The translations under genes and the position numbers were made by a program. The notes beneath the pieces were generated by a model. That model was not told the origin of the DNA. It searched no databases and worked only from the letters and a program-made list of their open reading frames with translations. Source: Montifringilla adamsi (taxonomy: Eukaryota > Chordata > Aves > Passeriformes > Passeridae). From it: DNA of 64,000 nucleotides. This document shows positions 10,418 to 23,683 of the stretch, in pieces. The stretch lies in contig JAGGNK010008226.1 in NCBI GenBank assembly GCA_017590115.1, positions 6,647,283 through 6,711,282 on the forward strand, read 5' to 3'. Position 1 is the stretch's first letter. Each line of letters begins with the position of its first letter.

Positions 10418-13260
10418 GTGAGTGCCCAGAGCTGCTGGAGCTGCTGCTCCTCACAGCAGGCTTGGATCTGTGTGCTGACTCTGCTGCCTCCTCCATCCCC
10501 ATTCCATGTGGCTGTTTGCTGGAGTGGATTGTGTGGGTGAGTGTGTGAACCATCCAAGCTTTTCCCTTTTGCTCCAGAGCAGGTGATGTCTCTGAAAAAA
10601 ACCAGAAGAATCCAAGTGAAGTGGAACCAGGGATATTGTTTCCCATAGAGTTGAGGCTCTTCCCCTGAAATGCACTAAACAGGCTCTGTGGCATTTAACT
10701 TCTCTCTGAAAAATGGCACTGAGGGAGAGAATGAGTTTGCTCCCAAGAGTAGGTAATATCAGGGCTCTGCTCCCAAATATGCTGGTTTGTTACTCCAATG
10801 TGCAGTATCCATATCTCAGGGCTGAGGACAGCTGTGATGTTCTCTCCTGAGTGCAGAAGGGGTGCTGGGGGAGGATGTGTTACCTGGAGGTCACCCTCAC
10901 GTTCCCACACCTTCCCAGGCGTGGCCTTGGCTTCGTGTGTTCCTTTCCCACCTTGCATTCCGTGCATTTGTCCTGTTTGTCAGCTGGCTGAGCGCATTCC
11001 CAGGCTGTGGGAAGCTGGTGGCAGCCACCAAAGGGAATCTTTGCCGTTCGCAGCCCGTGCCCTCAGTGTGATTCCGTGCTCGGTTGCCATGGAGCGATCC
11101 CTTGTTCTCCTGGCTGCACCAGCGCTGAGTGGGGAGCGTGGGAGGGTCATTCCATGGGGACTGAGTCATTGCAGGGAGCTGCTGTGACTCAGGATGGGCT
11201 GTGGGGAGCTGGGTGGGGACCAGGATGACACTGCCCCATGCAGAGTCCCCTGTGTCCGGGGGGATGTCCCTGCTCCCTGCGGCTCCAGCTTGGCTGCTGT
11301 GTTTTCCATGACATCTCCCAGCTCATCCCGGGTGTTTCACATGCAGAGCACATCAGATCCACTGCAGTCTGGCAGCCTTGGAGCCTGGCAGGGTGTTCAG
11401 CTAAAAAATTGGGATGTGCTTGTAGGATTTCCCAGCAAGGACGGGCTCACAGCTCAGCAGCAGCACGGTGGGGCTGGGGCTTGGAGAGCAGGATGCAACA
11501 TCTGGAATTAAACTGCTTTTTGTTGGAAAATTGGTGCTGTTTTTCCCTTCAGCCTTCCCTAATGCTCGTTAGTAGTTAAAAGTATTTCCCAGTGATCAAT
11601 ATATTGATGTGGCTTTCACAGAAGTGCTATTAAAATTAAGTCTGAGCATTGTTTGGTGCTTGATTTACATATTGTTTGCTTTGAAGGCCTGATCTTTATT
11701 TAATGCTGCTGTTAATTATGTTGTCTGGGAAACTTTTCCTTGGAGTTGCCAAAGTCTCTTCTCTCTCTTCAAAGTACTGTGACATTATTAAGCAAGATCA
11801 CCATGTCTCATTGAGCAGAAAAGAAACAAACAAAAAAATCATCATTAAATTCCTGCCTCAAGTATTAGTTTTCATCTAAAAATTGGCAGTGATTTTCAGA
11901 TGGGGATTTTTGAAGCTGATTTTAAGTTTTGTAAAATGTTAATTTTCTTCCTTTAACTTCCTTAAAAACAAGTAAATAAAAACCCAGTATTATCCTCACT
12001 TAAAAGAATGTTGGGCCAAAGGAGTTTTTTCTCCTTTTGGTTACCTATAATAGTTCTTTCTTCACCCTCCATAACTATCTTAGAACTGGCTGAAGACTTA
12101 TTTTTAGTAATTCTGAAAGTATGTGAGTAAGTCATCTGCCTTTTTCTGTGTGGTGTTTGATGGTACAGAGACTTTTTTGTGCCTGAGCTCTTTGAACACT
12201 CCCTTGCCTTCAGTTCTCTATGAACTGTGAGTTTTTAGTGTTGCTTTTCCATCAGCAATCCATGTCCTTAGCATGGAAAAGTCTTCAAAATAACAAACTT
12301 GGCCATTGCTGAGACTTCGAGAGAGAGTGATGGTGTGACGTGTCTACTCAGTTTAACACTTGACCAGTTTTTAGTGATTTGAGCAGAATTTATTAAAGCA
12401 GGACATTCCCTGGCCTTTTCCTGCATTTTGCGGTTAATTTTGAGGAAGAGTAATGACGTAAGACAAAGAGGAGGAGCAGAAACTCTCAGTGCCTGTGGAA
12501 GTAAATGCTCCTGGTGCCTCTTCTCAGACTTCCAGAATGTCCTTTTATTATCAGGGTGATGGGAACAGAACTGAAAATGCATTAATGGCTTGCTGGGAAA
12601 ATGTTCAGTTATCAGTAGGCAGAGCTGGCTGTGCTGTTCCTGTGGATTTGCTGTTGGAAGCATCCAGGGCACCTCAAAAGATTATTCCAAGAATTTCTGT
12701 TCTCTCTTCTGCCTGAAGGACTCAAATCTCTGGATAGCAGTGGCTGGTCCTTCACTGGAGTCAGGACTTGGAGGAACTGGGGAGACCAGGATTTTGAAGA
12801 GCACGTGGGGGAGGGATTTGGCTTAGCACAGTCGATAATTAAAGAAAACCCAACGCACACATAGGACAAATTGAAGTGCTATAGTGGCATAAAAAGCGAA
12901 GATGTAAGCACAGAATTAAAATAAAAATCACACAGACTGGAAAATCAAATGTTAAAGTCAAGAAGGCAGAGAATTTCAAAGAACAGATGGGAATTTAGAG
13001 GGGAAATGCTATCTAACTGAATTCCATGGCTGGGCTTTGGGGAAAGTTTGGGTGTTTCTATAGGAGAAGCTTTTGCATAGATCCAGGTTAAGGAAAGCAG
13101 ATAGGCAGGAACTTGGGGTGGTTCCTTCCACTTGTTAAATACCCCGTGAAAGAACATTCTTCATGTGCAGTCCACAGAATGATAAATCACATTAATAAAG
13201 CCAAGTTGCTGCTGGGGACTTTGCAGTCTGGGTGTTTGTTTAAACCTTTTGCAGTGGGAA

Positions 13261-13429
13261 ATCTCAGAATCCCGGACTGGTTTGGGTTGAAAGTGACCTT
13301 AATTATCATCCAGTGCCACCCCTGCCATGGCAGGGACACCTTCCCCTGTCCCAGGTGCTCCAGCCCCAGTGTCCAGCCTGGCCTTGGGCACTGCCAGGGA
13401 TCCAGGGGCAGCCACAGCTGCTCTGGGCA
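13261..13429 (-). repeat. CR1 LINE 3' fragment
   Basis: Antisense CR1 tail: ctggtttgggttgaaagtga, cccctgccatggcagggaca, ccaggtgctccagccccagt, then ggggcagccacagctgctct. Confidence 0.92.
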
Positions 13430-14471
13430 AACTCATTCTCTCTTCCTCCTGATGTTTTCTGACCTCAAATTTCACTTGACCTAGGCTTACTCCATCATTC
13501 CTGTTTTCTGTAGGCTAAAATACTGTTTTACATCCTTTTTCTGCATTATTTTACACACAGCCCTGTGAAAAGAGTGGGATTAGTGCCTGACTGCTGCTTT
13601 GCTGGGCTTAATTAATGCTTGCATTAGCAGCCAGTGCCCATTTTTCCATAGCCTGTAAGTTATTTTTCCCTTTCAGCTGGCCTGCACTGACATTTTGTGC
13701 TCACAAATGTATATTCATTTAGCATTTGCTGTGCCATCACGCTGCCAGTCCACGTGGGTTTGTTTTCTTGGGGCAATCCATGATGCTGTTCAGAGCTCGT
13801 CTGTGGGCTGGCTTTTGTTCACATCATTTCTTCTGTCAAGCTGATGCCTTGTTAGAAGTCAGACTGCAGCCAAATTCAGGGGTGGAAAGCTGATATAAAT
13901 ATATCCATGAAACACTTTGGATAACTCATGGAGGCATCTTTGCTTTGCTTCCAGAAGCAATTTTTTTTTTTTTTTTTTTTTGTTAATACTGAGTTTCTAA
14001 GACTTTGGGTTCAGGCTATAGACTTCTTGTAGGATGTATTAAAAGGAATGGAGGACTTGGATTCAACTCTTTCAAAGCTTTAATGTAGTAAAACTCTCTT
14101 TATTTCTCCTCACAAAGAGATGATGAGAAGGCTTGGTTTGAGTGCTGCGCAGAGGGGACTCTTTCCAAGGAGTACTGTAGTGCTTTCCACTAGAAGTAAT
14201 TTCATTTATTACTTAAAATGAAAGATTTTTGAGAAAAGCAAAGCGGCTGCTTTCAGTCTCTGCAGATAATTTCCAGAATAAACTCTGCAGATTCATGCCT
14301 TGGTAAATGTTGTGTTGGTTGCTTTGAAAGCCTGAATAACAAAGAGGTGAGGGGGTATTTGTTGGGAGGAAGTGCCTGTTTCGAGTGGTTTTGGGCAGAA
14401 TTCACATAGTATGAATTATATGGGGAGGTGGGCTAGGGGCTGAACTGAAGGTAGTGAGTCTTTAAATTAGC

Positions 14472-14521
14472 CATGAAATCATTGAAGTTGGAGAAGACCT
14501 TTCAGGTCATTGTGCTGAGTT
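14472..14521 (-). repeat. Short CR1-like 3' end
   Basis: The string aatcattgaagttggagaag followed by acctttcaggtcat resembles a diverged CR1 terminus in antisense. It is too short to be sure. Confidence 0.4.
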
Positions 14522-15411
14522 TGTTATTGAAGGCTTCTCCTGAGCAGGACTTGCTGGGAGTTCTGTGTTGCGCTGAAAACTGATTTTTCATGGGGAAGAG
14601 CTTTCCCCTGAGGCTGCTTTGGCAGAGGCAGGAGGAGTGTGGGCTTTGGGGTCTGTGGCAGTGCTGGGCTCCAGGGCTGGGGCTGGTATTTCCCAGGGAG
14701 CTGCTGCTCTGCAGGGGGACCCCACTGAAAGCTCCTCCCCAGGAGCTTTCCCTAAAGGAAGCTTTGCAGTGACAGATGGAGAGAGCTGGCCTCCTGCATT
14801 CCCTTATTGATCAGGAGTGCTGGAGTGACTCCATCTTCAGGCTGCAGGGTTTGGGGATGGGACCACTGGCATCATCTGGGCTGTGCCCTCAGAGAGCAGC
14901 CAGGCAGCGTGGGCACTGGCAGATTTTCATCACCCAGCTTTCCCCCACCCTCAGTGAGTTTGCAACTCTTTGTGCTTCATTGTGCTTTATTTTCTTTTCA
15001 GTTTATGCGGTGAGAGCAGAGAAGCTGGAACCATTAATGCTGGGAGAGTCACTGCCCTGTAGATATGACTGTGTTGGTGGCTGACTAATTTAATTTTGGC
15101 ATTTTTTTCTAAATACACAATTGTTGTGTACAGCAAATCAAAAACCCAGGGACCAGGCTTCCTTGGCCTAGATTTTCCTGCTGATATTTCAAAAGCTGGC
15201 TGCTTTTCTGAAAGCCTTTCAGAGTTCTGTCAGGGCAGAAGGATTGTCCCAGCTTTCTGCACTGTCAGAGGGTACCAGAAATACCTTGTTGTCCTGGGAA
15301 AAAGGCTGAAGTGAGGAAATAAAACTTTGTCCTGCATGTGGTGGTGGAGAGTGAGGAAAGGGAAAGAGCCTGCAGGAGATAATTGCTGGTATTTTTTTTT
15401 TTTTTTCCTAG

Positions 15412-15509
15412 TTGATCTCTTGGGACTGCTGAAGTGGAGATCCAACACGAGCCTGTTGCACCAGAACTTGAAGCAGCTGATGAAAGTTGATGGTGGTGAA
15501 GTGGTCAAG
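15412..15509 (+). CDS. DOCK1: DOCK1 exon, helical region (DLLGLLKWRSNTSLL...)
   Basis: The exon is 98 bp, acceptor with a long T tract then cctag, donor AAG|gtaatg. It completes a Val codon and encodes DLLGLLKWRSNTSLLHQNLK then QLMKVDGGEVVK. This opens the helical region that links DHR-1 to DHR-2. Confidence 0.97.
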
Positions 15510-17292
15510 GTAATGAGTTTGTCTGTAAAAATCCCAGATTTTGAGGTGTCTTTTTTTTTTTGGCTCCCCACACTTTCCCCCTCAACCTCACTGCACTCAT
15601 TTGCACATAAAATTGCAACCAGGAACCTCAGATTTCAGGGTGCTGATGTTCCTCTCCCTGCCCTCCAGGAACATTTTAGATGTTTGAGAACTGATAAAAC
15701 ACACATCAAATGCACATTTCTGAAAATTAGGTTGTTTTTTTCCTAGCACTTTGGCGAATTTTTATATACAGATACAGTAAAAAAAGGTGCTTTTCTTTGC
15801 AAGATTAGACCATCTTGGAAGTCTCACATGGTAATGTTAAATGTATTTTTGATCTATGGATGTGGAATGCAATCCTAGTGTGTGCTGCTGTTGTTTTCTT
15901 TTAAAAAATACTCTGGAAACATTTAGCTGAGCCAAGTTATTTACATTTGCCAAGGCCACTGAGTGATTGCAGAGAGCTACATAAAGACAGATTTAGCTGT
16001 GCAAAAGAGGAGGCTGGGACTTTATTTGAAGGTGTTGTAATAAATCAAATCTAAAAGAGTGTCAAAAGATGTACTTGGGGACAGGTGACCCTGGAGAGTT
16101 GTTTCCTTACTTCAGGGATTTTTAGTTGTTTAATAAAAGCATAATGAAGCCTCAGCTTGAAGTAACTTAAAGCACCTGGGAATGCTGATTTTTGTCCTCC
16201 TTGGAAGGGGGGGGTCCCACAGGTTTGTGTTTTAGGAAGGTTCTGCTTGCTGTGGTTTTGTCCTGGGTCATTTGAGAGCAGAATCTTGCCTCTGGTACTG
16301 GCTCCTGCTGAGCTCTGCCACTTGGAGTTCTCCCTCCTCTGCAAATGTGACATCCCAGAGTGCGTGGCACGTTCCTGCTGGGTGGGGATCAGGGATTTCC
16401 TAGGATGCACCACAAATGGGCTTGGGGTAAAAGCAGTTTTGGAGTGGGTTCTGCACCTGGCACATGCTCAGGACCAATGGGATTCCCTTCTCCTGCTCCC
16501 AGGGATCTGAGCACATGCAGGGGGCAGAAGAGGGAGTGTTTAATATTGCTTCCACCACCATTTTTATCCCTTTTTAGAGGGTCAGTGCTTACATTCTCCG
16601 TCTGTTGCAGCAGTGTTCCATCTTTGTGGGGCTGCTCCATTGCAGGATCTGGTTTGTAACTGTTCCTTTCTGTTCCTCCAGCTTTCTTTGCCCTTCATGT
16701 TTTTAACTACAATACCAAGTGCAGCCTGGATATCTTTAGAAAAAGTATTGATATGATAAAACACATTCCTATTTTCTGTTAAGACATGGCCTGTTTTGAA
16801 AACTCCCAGTGAAAGTCCTGGGCCTACTGGTGTTCATTTATTTGAGTGGAGATGAGCCCAGCTCCCCATCCTGTGCCTGTTCCCAGAGTGTGTGGAAGCT
16901 GTAAATCTTATCTCCCTTCCCCAGAGGCTCTGGCTCCATTTGTGCAGAGACTGTGCAGTATGAGAATGTAAACTAATAGTGTAGGAACTATTCATACCAC
17001 CTGAGAAATGTCCTGCCCCTTCACTCAGCAGCAGCATCTCTGCTGTGCTCTTCCTGCTGCTACACGAAGTCCTGGTGAACAGATTTCAGACTTGAGCTCT
17101 GCTCATGAAAGTCAGGCTGAGGTGTCTGAATGTGAAATCAAGGCTTGGTCAGCCTCCCAACCATCCTTTGGCTTCCAGGGAACTCAGTGGGACCCAAGAG
17201 TGCAACTTCTCTTCAGACCAAGGCTCCAACTTCTCCTGTCAAGGCTCCAGACTGTGCTTTGCACTTCCCTCCCTGCCAGCTGGCAGCAGCCA

Positions 17293-17385
17293 CAGAATCA
17301 TTTAGAATTACAGAACCATTTAGGTTGGAAAAGACCTCTGAGATCACGGAGTTCAACCTTTAGAACATCAAGTCCAGCCTTTAAT
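17293..17385 (-). repeat. CR1 LINE 3' end
   Basis: Cagaatcatttagaattaca, then ttaggttggaaaagacctct and gatcacggagttcaacc, is the antisense terminus of a CR1 element. Confidence 0.75.
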
Positions 17386-17844
17386 GTGCTTTATTTGCAC
17401 ATCTTCTTTAATGGAATGAGTAAGGCTGTGAGGAGGTGATGTTTTCCTTTTGCCCCCGTGGTGAAATTATGAGCTGGCTCTTCCCCAGGACTGGGCTAAG
17501 ATCAGCTGCAAGAATTTGGGTTTTCCTGTTCTTTCATCCTCAGCAGCACGAACTGTGACTCTGTGCACTTGGTTTAAGGAGTTTGACATTCAGCTGTGAA
17601 TGAGGCAAACTCCTGACATTTGACTGTAGGTTTAGGAGATCAGGTGAATCAGGCTTGATCCAGGAGACTCCTTGAATGTTTTTAAAGGAGGAAGGTAGGA
17701 GTCAGGCTGGTTTTCCATCTCTCTCACAGGATGTGAAATGCCTCTTGTAGCTGGAACCCCAGCATCAATTTCCTTCTGCTTGTTGAGACGATGTTCTCTC
17801 TGTCTCATCTACAAGGCAAAAGCTTTTTTTTTCCATTTTACTTT

Positions 17845-18015
17845 CTTGGCCGGGTGGGCAGGCCCTGGCACAGGGTGCCCAGAGCAGCTGTGGCTGCCCC
17901 TGGATCCTGGCAGTGCCCAAGGCCAGGTTGGACCATCCTGGGACAGTGGAAGGTGTCCCTGGGTGTCACTGGATGGGATTTTTGGTCTCTTCCAACCCAA
18001 ATCATCCTGGGATGA
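17845..18015 (+). repeat. CR1 LINE 3' fragment
   Basis: Sense CR1 tail: ggtgggcaggccctggcaca, gtggctgcccctggatcctg, ggacagtggaaggtgtccct, closing with tctcttccaacccaaatcat. Confidence 0.92.
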
Positions 18016-18833
18016 TTTGAGACACATGTGCTGGGACCATCCACATTTAACCCCTTCTTTCTCAACCCAAACTGAGCTGTGATGCAGCCTGGCTGTGCCC
18101 TGGAGGAGCCCCTGTGTGTCTGTGCCAGCTGGAGGAAGGAGCTGCTCAGACACAAGCCCATCCCAGCAGAACTGATGAGTATCTCTGGCACTGCATGGAT
18201 TCCTGCCTCTGGGAAGAGCTCCTGGAATCAGGGATCTTTTGTCCTTGTGCTTTACTGGAAGCCCCTGGCACTAATCTGCTTTTTCTCTGGTGTTGCACAG
18301 ATGGGGGTGCCCGGGCAGGGGGAGTGAAGACCTTGCTGTGCAGGTTTGGGGCTGGGGCAGCACTGGGGGGGCTCTGTTCCCATGCCTGCATGTGGGATCC
18401 CCCCTGGGACTGGGGGGCTGTGGTGCAGCCCTGAGCAGGGATGTTCTGAGTGCCTTCCCTGGCATGAGACTCAGGTGCTTGTGTGGTTTGTGCTCTGAAA
18501 CACCCGAGTTTCCAGCAATGCATGGGCCTGGCGAGCGTGTGGTGAGTCTGCAGTTTGGAAATCCTTGTTGCTGGAGTATTGTCACAGATCCAAGTCCTTG
18601 TCCAGGTGTGCCAAGTGTGGCTTGTGACTTCATTTTTTCTGTTGGAGTGATAACCTGTGTATAGATAATCAACTTCACTAAAAATAAGTTGCTGCAAAAA
18701 AAAAGTGTTGGATTTTCCCTTTTTTTGCTAACTTTTAAAATGCCTTTACTTTAGCAAAAATACTTGTAGAAACCTGTGTGAAATCTCAATTTTCCTTTGA
18801 AAGCATGATGAGAGCTGTGTTGTTTCTTTGTAG

Positions 18834-18923
18834 TTCCTTCAAGATACACTGGATGCCCTTTTTAACATCATGATGGAGAACTCAGAGAGTGAGACCTTTG
18901 ACACTTTGGTGTTTGATGCTTTG
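18834..18923 (+). CDS. DOCK1: DOCK1 exon, helical region ([19 protein letters not shown]...)
   Basis: The exon is 90 bp, exactly 30 codons, phase 0. Acceptor tttctttgtag, donor TTG|gtgagt. It encodes [19 protein letters not shown] then [11 protein letters not shown] and is apparently unchanged from the human sequence as I recall it. Confidence 0.97.
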
Positions 18924-19270
18924 GTGAGTCTGCAGTGGGGAGGAGTCTGAAATGTACCTAATAATGGGGAATTAATGATAGAATCAAGTGCATTAATGGA
19001 AAAGATCTGAGCTGAGAGTTATTATTTAATTTAAGAGTTATATTTAAAGCTCAGATCCAGGGGGAGTTGGATTCTGTCATGTCATCCTCCCAGGAAATAA
19101 GGAAACACTCACATTCAGTAATTTTAATGGATTAACAACAGAATTTAGGACGGGAGCAGAACAGAAATTTTAATGCCAGTAATGTCTCTTCTCTAAGAAG
19201 AAAGGGGAATGGACAAAAAATGAAAGATTTTTTTTTGAGACTAACACGCTAATTATGGTGGTTTTTTCAG
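18924..19270 (+). other. DOCK1: DOCK1 intron, 347 bp
   Basis: Unique AT-rich sequence; nothing recognised. Confidence 0.9.
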
Positions 19271-19371
19271 GTCTTTATCATTGGACTGATTGCTGACAGA
19301 AAATTTCAGCATTTCAACCCTGTCTTGGAGACCTACATCAAGAAGCATTTCAGTGCTACCTTGGCCTACAC
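19271..19371 (+). CDS. DOCK1: DOCK1 exon, helical region ([19 protein letters not shown]...)
   Basis: The exon is 101 bp, acceptor gttttttcag, donor TACAC|gtgagt. It encodes [20 protein letters not shown] then [13 protein letters not shown] and ends two bases into a Thr codon. Confidence 0.97.
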
Positions 19372-19989
19372 GTGAGTTGCAAAATTTATTTTTCCTAATG
19401 TGACTTGGAGAATTTTTCCAGGTAATGTTATTTAATTACTTGTTTATGTAGCTTAATTAGGAATGTGCCCATGAGCTTGGGAGGGTCTGGAAGAAGACTG
19501 GGGGTAGTCTTTGTTTCTTTCTTGAAATAAATTGGTACATCTTTCAGTGGTGTGCAAGGAGAAGTTCTGATAGTGCTGTAGTGAAGAAGGGGATGATTTG
19601 ACAATTTCAGGAGTTGTTTTGTAAGGAAAACAAAAGCAATTCTCACTCATATTGGAAGGAAATCACATCCATTTAAGATGCTTCAAATACTGGAATTTTT
19701 TGTGCATTAAATGACACTGTACCCTGATTATCCACATTACTGTCAGTGTGGGGAAGAAGCAGTGAATGACAAAAAAACAAAGGCTCATTATTTTTGTTGT
19801 ATTAAGTAGTTTTTGACAGTTGGAATCTTTGCTGCTGTGTTAGACTGGAGGAAAAATATCTGATGGATATCTTTGCAGTGCTGGGGGGAAGGCAAACCCA
19901 AACCAGGGAAGCTGGGGTGCCCTTTGCTAGTGTAGAGCGTCTGTTAAGGGACCTGAAAGTGTTTGAAAATATTGATTTAAAATCGTGAA

Positions 19990-20197
19990 GAATCATGAAA
20001 TCATAGAATATCCTAAGCTGGAAGGTCCCACAGGGATCATCAGTCCTGGCACAGACACCCCAAAATCCCACTCTGTGCATCCCTGGGAGTGTTTTCCAAA
20101 CCCTCCTGGAGCTCTGGCAGCATTGTGCCCATTCCCTGGGGAGCCTGGGCAGTGCCAGCAGCCTCTGGGGAAGAACCTTTCCCTGATCCTTCTTTAA
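19990..20197 (-). repeat. CR1 LINE 3' fragment (different subfamily)
   Basis: Antisense CR1 with gaatatcctaagctggaagg, cccacagggatcatc and ttccctggggagcctgggca. The wording differs from the other copies here, suggesting another CR1 subfamily. Confidence 0.8.
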
Positions 20198-20267
20198 TTC
20201 CCAAAGAAGATTTGAGCCTGCAGTCTCAAGGCTGATATTTTGGTCACTGGTCACTCCTGTGGAGCAT

Positions 20268-20417
20268 CCTGCATCACCTGGACTTCTGAGGAAAAGCTGG
20301 GGGTGTCCTCTCGTGGCATGGAGAGCATCCTTCCCTTTCCTTCCTGCATCACCTGGACTTCTCAGGAAGGGCTGGGGGTGGTCCTCTCGTGGCATGGAGA
20401 GCATCCTTCCCTTCCTC
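20268..20417. repeat. 75-bp tandem duplication, two copies
   Basis: Units at 20268-20342 and 20343-20417 each begin cctgcatcacctggacttct and contain tcctctcgtggcatggagag and catccttccct. A few substitutions and a one-base shift separate them. Confidence 0.92.
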
Positions 20418-21375
20418 AAGTGCAGGGAGGCAGAGATAGGGGAGAGCTGAATTCTGGCTTGAGGTGTCCCCACGGATGTGACAGATCCCTGCCCTTTATT
20501 CATGGAACATCCAGCGTGGAAAAGTTCCAAGCTCACCCAGCCCAACCTTCAGCCCTGAAGTAAAGAGAGGTGGCCTTGGCAGTATTTTAAGTGCTTGCTT
20601 GAAATTCTCAGGCAGTTTGCTCCTGCTCCAACAAATCCCTAGCAGCAGGATCTCTGTGTTGTTTTCTGTTAGTGGGGAATAATGTGGAGCTTGTTTACTT
20701 GGAGTGGGGATGTTGGATCATGCACTGGAGCTGGGATGATTTAAAATGGAATTGCTCGTGGTTGCATTAAAGCCCTGATTTATATTCATTGGAAGGGAGG
20801 GAGCTGGAATGGGATTATTTTGAAAATTGTTTCACTTTCGAGTTTGATAGGCTTTAAAATGGGGAAGAAGAGAATTTCCAACTGTTGGTGTGTACTTTGA
20901 GAAACAAATTTTACAAATTTCAGCCCAAAATCCATGGGAAAGCTTTCTAAAGGGGAAGCCTTGCTGAATGAAGAAACTTCTACTTTGTGTTTATTCTAAC
21001 AGCATGCTTGTATTTAATTTCATTGTTTTTATTATTTTGATTTTTATTAGTAGGTGCATCTTTCTCAGAGCCTGAATCTGAATATCCATCTGAACATCCA
21101 GCAGAAAATCAGTCTTACTGAGATTTGTTGTATCGTGTGTTAAATTTGTGAGATTTGCGTGTTAAATGAGGTTATGGTCTGTGGTTTTTCTCTTTTTTGT
21201 TTTTTCTCAAAGATAAGTGCCAGCTACTTATCAGCAAGACAGAACCACAATGAGTTTTTAGTTGAAGAATTAACTTTGTAGCTCTGTGGGCAAATAATTT
21301 TTCATTAAACCTTTCAAAATGGCAATTCTGTGAGAACACTTGTGACTTGTTTGTCGGTTTTTTGTATTTAAACAG

Positions 21376-21510
21376 AAAACTGACCAAGGTATTGAAAACA
21401 TACGTGGACAGTGCTGAGAAGTGTGGGATCACTGATCAGCTCTTCAAAGCCATGAAAGCCCTGGAATACATCTTCAAGTTCATTGTGCGCTCCAGGATAT
21501 TGTTCAACCA
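21376..21510 (+). CDS. DOCK1: DOCK1 exon, helical region (KLTKVLKTYVDSAEKCGI...)
   Basis: The exon is 135 bp, acceptor gtatttaaacag, donor AACCA|gtgagt. It encodes KLTKVLKTYVDSAEKCGITD then QLFKAMKALEYIFKFIVRSR and ILFN. This is the most diverged exon against recalled human sequence (several changes around AEKCGITDQLF), suggesting a tolerant loop between helices. Confidence 0.96.
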
Positions 21511-23172
21511 GTGAGTACAGGCAGTGCTTCAACCTCCCATTGCCAGTAATGCCCCAAAACTGGCAACATTTTACAGTCCAGCAGTTAAAACTGCTTAGTA
21601 TTGCTCTATTTTAGAAATACTTGAAGCTGTGAGAAGTTATTTCAGGAGAAGGGTTTTCCCTCTTTAGCAGAGATCTGTGTTTTCAGTAGCAGGGAATTGG
21701 TAAAATCATCATAGTTTAGGTCTCTGGACAATTAAAGCTTGGCACTGTTTGGGGAGACTTCTGTTATTGTATTGTGTTTTATACACAGGATGTTACAGAA
21801 GTTATAAACCAAGCTGATGGGATCTTCACTTAGATTGAGTCCTTTTACTGCTTGTTAGCAGTGGGAACAACCTTATTGCAAGGGATTTATGTAGAGCTCT
21901 TCAGTTACCATCTCCACCACCCTTTCCTCTAATTTAGGGCTTGGAATTTATTTCTGTAGGAGCCTTGCTGTGAGATTCATAAAATACTGGATGTCACTGA
22001 GGCTGCAGCAGGGCCTACAAATCACTTGAAAACAGAAAAAATAAAATTCCCTCTGGCTGCAGATTGGATTTACAGACAATCTGACCCTCCAGGACTGGCT
22101 GTGGGATTTCCTTGTGGGAAGCACAAATTCACAGCCCTTCAGTGTGAGACCAGCCCTCCATGCCAAGGGATTAATCAGCAAAATTACGGAGTGCAGAAAG
22201 AGCCTGATTTGTTCTGCTGCAGGACTGAAGCCCTGCCTGGGGGGTGTGATTGGGAGTGATTAAAATGCAGGATTGCTGCTGCTCCACTGAGGAATCACAA
22301 GCAGCAAGCTGAAGCTTTTATTCCAAAATATGGCTTATTTTTAACTTCGGGAAGAGGGTGGTGGGCTCCGTGGATGGATGGAGCATTTTAGCAGTTGAGT
22401 TCTGGTTAAATCCATGGAAGTTCATCCACTCAAGGCATGGTGGCACATCTATTTGTTCACTACAGCAGAGGCTGATAAAGACAAAATATTGCAAGTGACC
22501 TTTAGAAATATCTCTGATTTCCTCAGTAATGATCCCAGTGCTTGTGGTGTATTTACCACAGTTTTAAAATCCTCCAGGCAGTGCTGGAAGCACCAGCCTG
22601 GTGTAAACCTTGATTTCTCACAACTGTAGAGATTTTGTGCTTTATCAGGTATATTAAATAGATAGATGTTATTAACTGACAGTAGGAACACATTTTTGAC
22701 TAACTTGTTTATTTTTATTGTGACTTCCTTTTGAAAGGCAGAGATTTTTGTCAGAAGCACTTTGATTTATTGGGCTGTCAAGTCCAGTTACTCTTTCTGT
22801 TGGTATAAGTTTCACCTCTCTAATCTGTTCGGGGGGACACTGAAATCCATTATGGAAATGGGGACTTAACAAGTTTTTTATCCTTCATAACCCCCAGTTT
22901 TAGCCTAAAAGGGGAATAGAGGTCTGCACAGCAAAGTAATACAATTTAGTGGTTTAGGTTTTTTTTTATTTTCTATATTTATTTCCTCTGTGTCCAGGTT
23001 AAAATCAGCTTTTTCATATCTGGGACTTCCAAAGGTTTATGAGCACAACATTAAAAATGTGACATGTTAACTTCAGTGTAAAGCAGCAGGAACATCCTGA
23101 GCTCCATGTTTATCCCAAGAAAAATCCATTTCCAGCTGCAATGTGTGATCCATCATGGTGTGGCTTTAGATT

Positions 23173-23383
23173 GGATATTGGGAAGGAATTCCTGGCTGGG
23201 AGCGTGGGCAGGCCCTGGCACAGGGTGCCCAGAGCAGCTGTGGCTGCCCCTGGATCCCTGGCAATGTCCAAGGCCAGGTTGGAGCAGCCTGGGACAGTGG
23301 AAGGTGTCCCTGCTATGGCAGGACTGTGACTTGATAGGATTTAAAATCAGTTCCCACCAAAACCATTTCATGATTCTGTGTTC
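23173..23383 (+). repeat. CR1 LINE 3' fragment
   Basis: Sense CR1 tail with gatattgggaaggaattcct, gtgggcaggccctggcacag, gcctgggacagtggaaggtg and a closing ATTCTGTG. Confidence 0.92.
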
Positions 23384-23683
23384 TTGGAACATGAAGAAAT
23401 TGTCCAAGGAGTGTACCTAGGAAATTTCTGGATGAAATTCCCTTTCTGAGCTGCATACTACATTCTAGACCTTCCTACTGGGTTTAATTCCAGGAGAAAA
23501 TGGAGGAAGGTGAAAGGGAGTTGAGCTCGTGCTGGGAGCTGCTGCAGTGGGTCTTGGTGCCGGGTGTTTGGGGGATCAGAGCCAGTGGGACCAGGGAGGG
23601 CTTTGGGAGCCCAGTTTTTGTTGGGTGAGGCTCTTGATCCATCAGAGCTGACTGGGTAAAGGTGGGGTTTAGCTGGGGAAAGG

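Larger units (their letters stand above)
10418..15411 (+). other. DOCK1: DOCK1 intron, 5 kb
   Basis: GC-richer sequence up to about 11520, then AT-rich unique sequence. It holds an antisense CR1 fragment (13261-13429), a possible CR1 end (14472-14521) and T tracts (13963-13981, 15392-15406). No gene was recognised. Confidence 0.85.
15510..18833 (+). other. DOCK1: DOCK1 intron, 3.3 kb
   Basis: Contains a CR1 end (17293-17385, -) and a CR1 tail (17845-18015, +). The remainder, including the G-rich stretch 18300-18440, appears unique. Confidence 0.85.
19372..21375 (+). other. DOCK1: DOCK1 intron, 2 kb
   Basis: Holds an antisense CR1 copy (19990-20197) and a 75-bp tandem duplication (20268-20417). 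The rest is unique. Confidence 0.85.
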
